This document shows positions 21,701 through 31,600 of a stretch of 35,165 nucleotides of DNA, one piece after another. This stretch comes from Chromera velia. Its lineage: Eukaryota > Sar > Chromeraceae. Location of the stretch: assembly GCA_018398765.1 (NCBI GenBank), contig JAHBMJ010000689.1, forward strand, positions 1-35,165. Direction: 5' to 3'. Both the position numbers and the translations under genes were made by a program. The notes below the pieces were generated by a model. The model did not search any database. It was given only the letters and a program-made list of their open reading frames with translations, and was not told the origin of the DNA. Within the stretch, counting starts at the first letter, position 1. Every line of letters starts with the position of its first letter.

Positions 21701-24700
21701 ACGTTCTTGCACCCTCACACCGCCTTCTCCAGCTGACAGCTCCCGAGATGAAGATCGCTCCTCACACTCGCGCTTGCATTTGCACCCTTTCCCCCCGAAC
21801 GAAGGTGCTCCCTCTTCCAGCTCTCACCCCTCTTCTCTTTCGACTACTCGAAGGGAGACCGATGGAAGACGCAGAAATAGGGAAGGGGAAAGAGAGTCGA
21901 GGGTGAAAACAAAGGAGCAGGACACCCCCTTTTTTGCCCGACCCGATTCGGGAGGAGGGTGCGAAGAACCCTTCTCTCGATCCTGCACTCCCCCCTCTTC
22001 AGGCCCCAACCGGCTCCAAGATTTGATGGTTCACTTGGAGTGTGCAGGCTTGTGTGAGCCGCCTGTGCTCCTTCCCTCAGCCCCTTTACCGCTTGCTTTC
22101 GGAGGAGAAGTAGAAGAGGATGAGGAGGAGGAAGGAGAAGAAGAAGAGGAAGAAGAGGAGGAAGAGGAGGAGATGGATGAGGAAGAAGACGAGCAAGACC
22201 TGCTGGGAGATGAAAGAGAAAAGCGTGCTGCAGAAACAGGGGAGACAGAAGGAGAGAAGGCAACATCGCCAGCAGCTTTGAGGCCATCATCGAGGGGAAG
22301 ATGTCCCCACTCTAGGAACCCCCAGGATTCTCTGTCTTCCGCCTCTGCTGCTCTTTCCCATTCTGCCTGTCCGAATCTTCCGACAAGTTTGTTTGCCTCA
22401 GCCCATGCTGACGTTGATGAGAAGGAGAGTGGAAAGTCTGGAGGAAAATTTGACTCTAAAGACACCACCCACACCCTTTGTGCCTCCACCACTGCCACCA
22501 CGACCACCTCCACATACGACCCGAGGTTCACCTACTCCTCCACACTCCCCAAGGCTGTGTTCACGAAATACGGCGCTCCCAGTGGTGGGTCCGTCTGTCT
22601 GTCTGTCTGTCTGTCTGTCTGTTTTTCTGTTTTTCTGTCTGTCTGCTTATCAAGGAAACGGTGGTTGTGTGTCAGATAAAAGATAAAGAAGGAAAAACAA
22701 CTCTGAATAGATGCAGGAAGGAATCAAAAAAGGGAAATGAGAGAAGGAACATCAACCAACAGGTGCCCGCTTTTTTTTGTCCATTCACACTCTCATCCGC
22801 TCGCCGTCTGCAAGCCTGATCATGCACTTACTTCCCTTGTTGTTCCCCTCTCTATATCTCCGCATGCATGTGCAGGGAGGCTTCTCGGGATTGCGGTGAC
22901 AATTTTGAAGACCGTGCTGCACAAATACGGGACTTATGAGAGGTCAGCACGCATGCGTATCATGCTCGCTTACCTGGTTTCTCGCTGCGCTCTTCTGTTG
23001 AAATTGGTGTCCTTCGCTCATTTTTGGTTGACCTCTCTGCTTCCCTCAAGCCCGGTCGTTCTTTTCATGTGTACGATGGCGAACGAAATGCACTGCATGC
23101 AGGTATGTGGAGGGCAACGGGGGGCAACTGCTGAGTGAGGACGAGGTCCGACAGGCCGCCCACGCGTATCTGGAGGAGTCGGGATTAGAGAACGTAGTGC
23201 ATGTGACCTTCTCGCACAACATGGTCGCATTCGGTATGTGGGTCTGTCGGTCGGTCGGGAGACGTTCAGATCTTCTTCTCTTGTTTTCTGAGTGTCAGTG
23301 TGTCGGCATTCGCGTGGGTTTCTCTTGGGAGGGGGCGGGGGGGGGGCGTGTGGTGTCTTGGCATGATTGTTTTGAGATGGTCAGATTCGGTCACGAGGAT
23401 GAGAAAGAAGAGAGGGCAGACATCTGTCCTTCTTTCTTTGTATCTCTCTCTACCTGCCCCTGCATGCAAAAGAGAAGAAATATTCGCACTTCCAGGTCGG
23501 GGAATCGTCGTCCGATTGAAATTTTGGTGACTCATCCCTCGTTTTCGTCGCAAAGTGCGTGCATGGTCCATCAATTCAATGGGAAGGCCAAATTGCAGCA
23601 CCCCGCGTTGACTCAGTCGTCTGTTTGTGTACGTGCAGCGTCGTTCAAAATGCTGAAGGGAGTCCCGACCCTCACACTTCGGAGTCGAGGCATGCGGGAG
23701 AGATGGGTCAGCAGATTTCTCTTCTTTCGAGTGTGCTCTAGTTCTATCTGTCTTCTTGGAGGGATATAACGGCGCATCGCCAGAGCTTCTGACGCTTTCT
23801 CCTGTCCCCCAGTCATGCATGCTTGAGAGAGACGGGTGGCAGTAAGGCCACGCGTGCGCATTCAAAAAAACTCATTTTTTCATCATGCCACTCTTGTTCC
23901 TTCGTGCAGCTGAGAGGCTGCTTGGACCATGAGATAGGCACCCACTTTCTTCGGAGGGTGAACAACCATATGCAGCCATGGGCAAAGGGAACCAGGAAGG
24001 GGGGGAAGCGAAGAGCCTTCAGGCTGGAAGACAAAAATCCAACAGTCAGTCAGTCAGGCAGTCAATCAGTCAGTCAGTCAGAGAACGTCATTGGGGTCAT
24101 CCGGGTTCTTCTTTCACACAGAGAGATAGACAGTCGCCTAGTCAGCCCAATGAACACGTTCTTGAGTTGAGAAAGTCCAAAGAGGGAGACACTTACCCAT
24201 GAAGACTGTCAATAGTATTTAGTTTTTCTCTTTTCATTCCTTTCATTTGCAGGAGGAGGGTCTGGCAGCGCTGAACACTGTATTCAGAAGAGAGGGACAC
24301 CATCTCTGGAGGGCGGCTCTGGCTTACTACGCCTGCTTTACTGCCATGAATGTGCGTCTGTGCAGTCTGATTGGCCTTCTTCGTTTCTTCAAGCCACTAG
24401 GAGAGATGACGTCCTGCAAGCCATATCCAGAGCGAAAGTCTTCCGGGATCTTCCTTCCTTCATACTGACTGCTTTTCTGGGCTTCTGCCATCCCGCACCG
24501 GCCGAGTGTGGTTGTCCTTCTGTGTCTCGCACTGCTTTGTGTAATGCTTGGCTCCATACCTTCGATGCATGATTGGGGCTTTGTTCATGCACAGGCATCC
24601 TCTTTTCCTTTCGTTTGCTCCCGAGAGGTGGATTGCAATTTTTTCCCTTCCCACTTCCTCTTGTATGCTTGCTCAGACCCTCTGTCTGTATGTCCTTGTG

Positions 24701-25113
24701 TTCTGCAGCTCTCTTTCTCGGAGCTGTTCAACCACTTGGGACAATTTCTTTCTGATCCTGAATCTAGGTCTGTGTGTGTTCATTCCACGTTAAGAGAAGA
24801 AATGCCAGAAAGCCTGTCTCTCTGATTATCTGGCTGCCTGTATGTCCGTCTGGCTGTCAGCTCATGTGCCTGTTGTGTGTCGATCGACGTTGATTTTCGT
24901 TTCTTGCTTTTCTCTCCCTCCTTCAATTCGCAGATAACTGGATGGATGATTGGCTGAGTGCATTTCATGCGTGTAAGAGTCAGGTTGTTCCTGATGAGGC
25001 CTTGGCAGGAAGCAGCAGCCTAGTAGTGTCTCCTGAACGTCATCAGGACCTCACCTTTTTCCTTGCAGCCCTCTCTTTCGACCTGCTCCACTCACTGTAA
25101 CTCTCTCGTTAAT

Positions 25114-25177
<64 letters not shown>

Positions 25178-26221
25178 TGAATCCATCCATTCATTCGATC
25201 AGATGGGACTACTGCATGCGGGCAAAGAGAGGACTGTCGGACACCCGCGTCCCTGGGTCCTTCAGCAAGGATCAGGTGAGTGCAAAACCAATCTGCATGT
25301 GAGATTGTATGTAGAATTATGTACAACCACAGTAAATGTGTGACTCCTGAACAAGGAAACGTCCCAGAGTCCTTGAGAAAGGGCCTACGAGAAAAAAAGA
25401 CTGCAGGGTTTCCGCTCTCTCCTTTGAATTCACCCATTGGTTTCTCCACGTCTTTCATTTCGATTCATGCATGCATGCTAAGCCCGACTAAGCATTCAGT
25501 CAAATCCTACACATTCCTCATTCCAACCCATCAAGGGATCCAAGGGAGCGTTCAGATGATTGAACGCAGACGTATCTATTCTATTGCTTCGATCATTTGA
25601 TTCATCATTCTTCTTCTAACTGAATGCACGGTTGCAGATATATCTGACAGGGGCGATGGAAATTCTGAAGAACCGGGAGTCGATCGACTTCCACGCTCTG
25701 TACATGGGGAAGGTCTCGTTGGCAGACTCAAAGAGATTGAAGAGGTGGGCTTGCAAGAGAGGAGGAAAAAAAACAAAATAATTTTACACCGAAAGGCCGT
25801 GAAGAGACCGACACAGTTCTGATGTCTTTGAAGCGCAATGTCTGTCTGTGAAGAAAAGAAGAAGAAGAAGAAAAAGAAAAAGAAGAAAAAGAAAACAGCA
25901 GGAATGTAGTGCATCCTTCTTTTGATCCCTCTTCCTAAATTGCTATTGAATCTGTTTAGAAAACATTTGCTTGCACTTTTGCTCCTTTTTTCATTGCTTT
26001 GAATATGTATACACCTGCCGCTTGTGTTTTTCTCTTCCTTCTGTATCTATGTCTTGTTCTCTTTTGCCCTGATCAGAGAGGGGGTTGCACGTTTGGAAGG
26101 ACTCCGTTTACCGACTTTTGTGGAAGACCAGGAGTTCTATAGACAGCGCCTGGGGGATATTTTGGTCTCTAACGGCCTTTTTGACGAGATGCTGCACGCA
26201 GGTTTTGCAAATAACGACTGA
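17442..26221 (+). CDS. MATCAP/KIAA0895-type (DUF1704) metallopeptidase, 12 exons
   Basis: Exons with matching phases are 17442-18326, 18834-19398, 19795-22584, 22876-22942, 23103-23233, 23639-23706, 23910-24044, 24253-24351, 24709-24767, 25203-25275, 25638-25744 and 26077-26221 (5124 nt, 1707 residues, stop TGA). Residues 1 to about 1410 are low-complexity: Gln/Ser/Gly/Pro-rich, then Ser-rich with an acidic run near 22105-22200. The last 290 residues match the tubulin tyrosine carboxypeptidase family: HEIGTHFLRRVNN (HExxxH, His1509/Glu1510/His1514, 23928-23945), MQPW, EEGLAALNT (acidic zinc ligand, from residue 1548), LSFSELF, RWDYCMRAKRGLSDT and PGSFSKDQ. In animals this family removes the C-terminal tyrosine of alpha-tubulin on microtubules; the substrate here is inferred. 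The first exon, and hence the true start, is less certain than the C-terminal exons. Confidence 0.9.
18730..18765. repeat. (GT)n microsatellite in intron 1
   Basis: About 18 GT units lie inside the first intron of the MATCAP-like gene, roughly 70 bp before the exon 2 acceptor at 18833. Confidence 0.95.
22589..22645. repeat. (GTCT)n microsatellite at the start of intron 3
   Basis: GTCTGTCT repeats begin within five bases of the inferred donor (GTGGGT at 22585) and continue with interruptions. They keep exon 3's frame open for about 30 codons past the exon, so the translated tail there is spurious. Confidence 0.9.
24045..24084. repeat. (GTCA)n repeat forming the donor end of intron 7
   Basis: The inferred donor is the first GTCAGT of an imperfect tetranucleotide run. 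Every four bases offers another GTCAGT donor-like word. The chosen site is the first, because it ends the exon in the phase needed by the EEGLA exon. Confidence 0.8.
25116..25175. repeat. (CT)n(CA)n compound microsatellite in intron 9
   Basis: A CT run passes directly into a CA run about 30 bp before the exon 10 acceptor at 25202. A similar compound repeat is found at 33925-33969. Confidence 0.95.
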
Positions 26222-27102
26222 TTTGTCGTTTTTGGTTGATCAGTTTGTTGAAAACTTGGACAAAACATGCGATTGAGTCACGTTTTTTCACTAAGTATCA
26301 TTTATTTTCTAGTTGATTCGCTTCAGTTAAGGCCTTTAGCTGCATCAAATGCTTAGCGGGACGTCTTAATGGTACTATAGTAAGGTCTACAGTATAGTTT
26401 CAATATCTTCGGTCAAGTTTGGTATTTGCTTAGAAAAATCTAAATGTATAAATGATAAGTGATAAGTGATTTCAAAGTTATTAATATATAATTCCTAGGC
26501 ATAATTCATCTTCAATTCTAGATTCAATTCAATTTCTAGCTCAGTTTATAATTTAGCCCTATATATAGCATAGCGTAGCATATTGATATTCTGTGTTTTA
26601 CATAAATAATTTAACTATTATTAGCTATAAATCTAGCGGCAAAGCCAAAGTGGTAAAGCCAAAGCGGCAAAGCCAAAGCGGTAAAACCATGGCGGCAGCC
26701 ATGGGCGGAACCTTTCATTGGCGGCAGATGCTGCGAGTCGATCGATCGTTTTCAGGCTTTGGCATGGGTGCGGAGTAGACAAACAAGCCAGCAGCCCCAC
26801 ATGGCTGTAGAAGGCTACCAGCTCCCAACACTATGAGCTTCTTCTGCAACAGTTGGAGACGGCTTTGTGAATTTCTTGTTCCCCCAGTCTCTTGACGCAG
26901 TTGAGGCCCCCGGAGTCGCCAAGTGTCCCCTCACTCTGGAACAAGCAGCGGTGCTCTAAAAAGACAATCACAGAGCAAGCAGAGGAAGCAAAACACCCAT
27001 AACGACCTCGGAGCTTCAATCAACTGAGGAAATGCCTGCAAGCTGGGCTCTCAGAGTCTATTCCACTCAGATCCAGAACCATGGCAAACACGGCGGTGCC
27101 CA
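26222..27102. other. AT-rich intergenic stretch after the MATCAP-like gene
   Basis: I see no gene. Composition changes sharply to AT-rich from about 26280. A 14-bp tandem motif (CGGCAAAGCCAAAG and TGGTAAAGCCAAAG) is repeated about four times at 26636-26692. The proximal part must contain the 3' UTR of the upstream gene, but no clear polyadenylation signal stands out. Confidence 0.5.
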
Positions 27103-27187
27103 TGACTTCGCACGCCTGGGAGTAGATGCCAGCCTTCCAGGTTTCCCCCTTCCTTCAATGCCAACCAGACAAGCCGCGCTCATGGCT
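27103..27187 (-). repeat. Copy 1 of an 83-85 bp duplicated exon-like module
   Basis: This is nearly identical to 27909-27993, with four differences. On the minus strand it reads AAMSAACLVGIEGRGKPGR and LASTPRRAKS. It is preceded by CTGCAG and ends at a GTCA word, like an exon between splice sites. Three of the four differences are synonymous in this frame and the fourth is Arg/Lys. No known domain is recognised. Confidence 0.65.
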
Positions 27188-27908
27188 GCAGCGAGTTTTT
27201 GAAAAGGCGGTGTTATGTAGAAGAAGAAAATCAGAGGAGACGGCGAGAATCTGGGGGCATGACTCGATGGGGGTTTTCTACCTGGGTCAGGACGGCAAGT
27301 CACACGTATGCACCCGCCATAGAGCACTTCATGATGGCTGTGATGGCGTAAGTTTCCCAGTATTCGAACACCAGTCGGGGAAAAGCAAAGACAATAATTA
27401 AAAGAAAAAGAGAAAAAGAGAGAGTCTCAGATAGGATAGAAGAAGGCGGGTAACTTGGCTCCCCCTGGCCACCTTTTAATCCTACAGACCAGCATTTAAA
27501 GCCGACCTTTTCTTATAGTTCAGAACAAGCCCTTTTTGAGCTGCTGGGGGTCATTTATCGTGTTTTTGCGTGTGCTTTCTCCTCTGGGGGAGGGCTGCCA
27601 AGCTTGTCTCTTGCTGAACGTTGGAAGCCTCGAAGGCTAGGCTACTAGTCTAGACAGACAACGATGGCGTATAATGATGATGAGCTATAAATACATATAA
27701 ATACAAAACAATAAATCTAGTAATAATATGCTGCCGTATATACGACTCGTTAATTGTGATTGTTTTAAGTTGAATAGGTTTTGAATGCGTTTTTATTTTT
27801 TTCTATCCATCGTCAGACTTGGAACTGGCTTGGATAGACTTGGAACTAGTTCTAGAGCTAGCTAGCAAATCGCTCGCAAAAGACTTAGAGACTAAAGTTA
27901 GAGTACCG
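27188..27908. other. AT-rich stretch between the duplicated modules
   Basis: I see no gene here. The sequence is purine-rich near 27390-27430 and AT-rich with ATAAATA words near 27680-27730. It could belong to a decayed element that also contains the two duplicated modules. Confidence 0.45.
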
Positions 27909-27993
27909 TGACTTCGCACGCTTGGGAGTAGATGCCAGCCTTCCAGGTTTCCCCCTTCCTTCAATGCCGACTAGACAAGCCGCACTCATGGCC
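27909..27993 (-). repeat. Copy 2 of the duplicated exon-like module
   Basis: See copy 1 at 27103-27187. Here the upstream minus-strand frame continues into the degenerate 30-bp tandem repeat at about 28000-28230. After the shared RAKS end the two copies diverge completely. Confidence 0.65.
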
Positions 27994-27999
27994 GCGCTC

Positions 28000-28250
28000 A
28001 TTTTTGAACTAACTTCGAATTCTAGTCTGATTTCCAAACTGACTTCAAATTCTAGTCTGATTTTCGAGCCAACTCTGAATTTCAGTCTGGTTTCCAAACA
28101 TGTTCTAAAAGCTGATTTTCTAATACTTTTAGTCGGTAAAAAAAAAAAAATTCGTCTGCGGTGCCACAAAATTAGTCTCATTTTCAAACTAACTTAGAAT
28201 TTTAGTCTAATTTTCGAAATACTTCTAAAAGCTGATTTTCTAATACTTAT
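28000..28250. repeat. Degenerate 30-bp tandem repeat
   Basis: Words of the type ACTTCNAATTCTAGTCTGAT recur with a period of about 30 bp at roughly 28009, 28039, 28069 and again near 28180, separated by a poly-A run (28139-28150). A longer piece, TTCTAAAAGCTGATTTTCTA, occurs near 28102 and 28223. On the minus strand the period is 10 codons and gives a repeating RLEFEVS-type peptide. Confidence 0.7.
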
Positions 28251-28448
28251 GGGTCTTGGGTTTTTTATTAAACATCTACATGATTGCAATGCGATATGCA
28301 ATATCCAAAGTCATTGTGATAATGAGAACTAAATAAAGGGGGAAAACAAACAGCAAGGGGGAAAAGTAGTGAACAGAACGAGAAAGACGGGGGAAAAACA
28401 CATAAAACACTGGAATGAGAAGGCGAAGTGTTAAGCATTCAGCCATAT

Positions 28449-31051
28449 TCAGCCCCTGCCTTTCTTCTTCTTCTTCTCCTGCCTTACCTTCTATAAATTG
28501 TGTACCTTCAAAATGTATTTCTCCCATTGACTAAACTCTTTGGCAGGCTTTCCACCCTGGGGAGATGGACACCAAATAAAAAATGCCTCCCCTTCTTCCA
28601 GTTGTTTAACCTCATAGAAGAATCGGTCTCCCTAATCAAAGATTGTCTAACATTCGTTGCATGCCTGCCCCTGCTTTGCCAAACGGGCAACCTCTTTTGC
28701 ATGCTTTCTTTTTGAGATTTCAATGGTCTCAAATTCGGTCAAATCGGGAAAAGTGAGGGGGCAATACAAGTAGTATTTCTGTCTTTTCGGGTGAGTAGAA
28801 GATTCAACCGGAAGCCCACAGAGGTCACAGCAGCTCCTGACTGACAAGTTGAGGATGTGAATCAGTTTCAAATAGTTTGCTTTGCCTAGGTGGTGAGACT
28901 GTGCAAGTTGTACTCGCTGCTGTGCAAGCACCACATACTGGTTGGGTGGTGGCACGAGGTTACCCCCTCCCCCCTCCTCCTCCACATCCATCACCTCCTG
29001 CGTATCCCCCCCTCCTGAGTTTATCTTCGTAATCTCTCTGGCATCAGGAACAACTCCGGCTGCTGCTCCAACATCAACCATGCCATCTGGCATGGAGTAC
29101 GAAAAGTCGTGGTTGTGCCGCACTTTATCGCTCATCGAACAGCTAGAAGCGAGAGCGTTTGCCCCCGCTCGTTTTTTCTTCTAGTCGTCGATGAACTGCT
29201 TCACGAACGACCGGTTTATGTATGAGATGTGGCAGTCAGGGATGTTAATGTTGAGGACTGTAATGCAAGAAGGGGGGAAAAGCTTGCACAAGAAGGGGGA
29301 AGAACAGGGGAGAGAAAAGGGATGGGGGGGGTGGGGGTAGAAAAGAGGGAAAACAAGTAAACAAGAAGGGGGAAAACAAGTAAACAAGAAGGGGGAAAAC
29401 ACGTAAACAAGAAGGAGAAAAACTGGTAATCATTGGCAATCTAGCTGGTAAGTCAAAGAAGAATTAAAGGGAAACACTGACCCGTAATATCGGTGGTATC
29501 GCCATCTTGCAGTTTTCGTAAGGAATCTAGCTCTGACACGATCTTTGCGTAGTCGTTGCCATGGTTCTGGTGAAGCTGCCAGACTAGATCCCTCATGGAA
29601 GAGCTCCACCTGGATGGAGGCTTCGGATGGTACGAGATAAACGCACCCTCTAGCCTTGTTTACAGATTTGTGAGGTCTACCTCGGTCAGAGAAACAGGTC
29701 TCTCTGAAGACATGATTTCAGAATCTGCAACAGAGCAGCTGAGGTCTACTGCTACCAAGCTCTGCATGCATCCGATGCAGTGCAAAAGCAAAGGGAAAAG
29801 AATCAGCGTGAAGCCAACGGGGGGGAAAGCGGGAAAAATGAGCGGAAACCTTAAGCCGACGGGGGGAGAAGGGGAAAAAATGAGCGGGAAGCCGACGGGG
29901 GGGAATGGGGGAAAACCGAGCTGTCTAACCGATTCATCCTCAGGCTGAAGGAATTCTGAGAGCTCCGTCTCTAAAAAATGCGGTGGAAGAGGGGGTTCAT
30001 CAAAGTCCTCCTCCTAGTCCTCCTCGTTATCATCATCTCTCAGGTCACCTGCATCTGTGATGATCTGATCTCCACCTGATTTTGTCATTGGGTTGCGGTC
30101 CTAGATATATTCCATTCCCCACAGCTCTCTTAAGAGTCGACACGTTAACTCTTTCCTTCGCAGATGTTCAAGACTCAAGTCCAAACGCTGACCCGTAATC
30201 TCGTAGTACAGGTTGTTAGCCGCAACCTGTGATAGAATTAAAAAGAAAAGAAATGAGACCATCACGACTGTAGGGGGAAAAGAGGGGAAAACAGAAGAAA
30301 CGAGATTATCAATGTCCATCATAAAACCATCACGGCTGAAGGGGGGGAAAAGAGAAGAAATGAGACCATCAATGTCCATCATGAGACTATCTGATTCACG
30401 GCTGTAGGGGGGGAAAGAGAAGAAAGGAGACCGTCACAGGGGCAGGGGGGAAAGAGAAAAAACATTTCACTTACCAGTTGGGCAAGGTCTGCCACCTCTG
30501 GAAAAAGCCCCCCGTTCTGTCTGATTCGTCGACGATCGCCCGTCCACTTTGTCAGGTTGTCGAGGAGAACTTGTTGAAAGACCTCGTCCGACAGTGTGGA
30601 AGAGTAGAGCGCCCTCTTCAGAAAAGAATGCAGAGACTCCAGCTATGAAGTAGATCGAGCAGTTTGCTATACGCTGAGTGCATACTTTTCATCCCCTCTC
30701 CCCCTCCACAGTTCCTTCTTGACTTCCCAGTAGAGAAAGATGCCATGCGGATCTGACAAACACCCGTTCCTCACGTGTTTGAGCTGCTCCTCCCAGATCG
30801 CCTCCATGCGGTCGGTGAAAAGTAGGACACCTTTGTAGGACTTTGTCTTAAAGATATCGTACACGACCTGCAATGTATGTGTATAAGGGAGGGGGGAAGA
30901 GATGGTAAGAGTGAGAAAAAAGCTCTGCCTAGGGGCGCCTAGGGGTCTGTGGATCTTTGTAAGGGGAAGGGGGAACTAGAGGGGGAAAGAGGAAGACCAG
31001 ACTCACCCACCCGAGGAGCCTCCCCATAGGGAGGGGCACTCTTGGGCTCAT
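28449..31051 (-). CDS. Transposase-like gene, five exons, nine in-frame UAR codons
   Basis: Minus-strand exons are 31051-31007 (tentative), 30867-30475, 30226-29917, 29724-29482 and 29257-28449. The four long exons join in phase at GT-AG sites and end at TGA 28451-28449. In-frame UARs are TAG at 30669, 30645, 30103, 30016, 29183, 28649, 28634 and 28493 (first base) and TAA at 29662. There is no UGA and no frameshift. The segment around LESLHSFLKR, then LLDNLTKW, resembles the C-terminal part of several eukaryotic DNA-transposon transposases. The last exon has two similar zinc-ribbon-like modules (CDLCG...YYLYCP and CNEC...FFIWCP), an acidic linker and a Lys-rich tail. The superfamily is not recognised and catalytic acids cannot be assigned. 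More exons may lie beyond 31051. Confidence 0.6.
29343..29420. repeat. 23-bp minisatellite in a transposase intron
   Basis: About three copies of a unit containing AACAAGTAAACAAGAAGGGGG lie in the intron 29481-29258. Frames across it on the minus strand are repeat translations. Confidence 0.85.
29811..29916. repeat. 36-42 bp minisatellite in a transposase intron
   Basis: Three copies of a unit with AAGCCGACGGGGGG and AAAAATGAGCGG words lie in the intron 29916-29725, beginning at its donor end. Confidence 0.85.
30240..30465. repeat. Degenerate minisatellite in a transposase intron
   Basis: Imperfect copies of GAGACCATCA, CACGGCTG and AGGGGGGGAAA words, about 60-70 bp apart, fill the intron 30474-30227. 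Confidence 0.75.
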
Positions 31052-31600
31052 ATAGGGTTACAAGTGCAAAAATGACATAAAAAATGAACCAAAAAACATT
31101 TGGACGAGCTTTTCACACAAGCTGGAGGTCCGGCATATTGAATTACTTCGAAATCAATCACTTTTACTGTATAGCTTATATGGTTACATGAGGTTACACC
31201 TCTTATTATATATGTCCCCTTGCAAGGTTACAGGTTACAAGGTTACAAGCGGTCTTGAGGTCCGTAACCAACCAAAAAGTCAACTTTCAAAAACTCTTCA
31301 AATCACTTCAAAAACACTTTAAAATGCATATAGACAAAGGTTATATCACTTTTGAAGAGGGTCATTTTAGGTTACAGATTATAAGGTTACAAGGGGTTTG
31401 GTTACAAAGTGAAAGAGACATATCGTTTTTCATCAGTTTCTCATGTAACCTTAATCAACAGAAGATGTTTTCAATATTTTTAGATATAACCTGATGAGAT
31501 TGATCGATTGGGACCACTTTTGAAGTAAGGGTAACATTATAGGGGGGTATACCCTTATGTATAGGGGGTGTTGAAACCTGTAACCCAATATAAGTGCTAG
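31052..31600. repeat. GGTTACA-rich segment
   Basis: The heptamer GGTTACA occurs at 31056, 31182, 31192, 31226, 31233, 31241, 31370, 31385 and 31400, and its complement TGTAACC at 31444 and 31579. The rest is AT-rich, and no convincing gene is present. It might be a small nonautonomous element or the 5' flank of the transposase gene. Confidence 0.7.

Noticed and set aside
25855-25905. Minus-strand Phe-rich frame
   Set aside because: It translates a purine-rich (AAGAAG) stretch inside intron 11 of the MATCAP-like gene.
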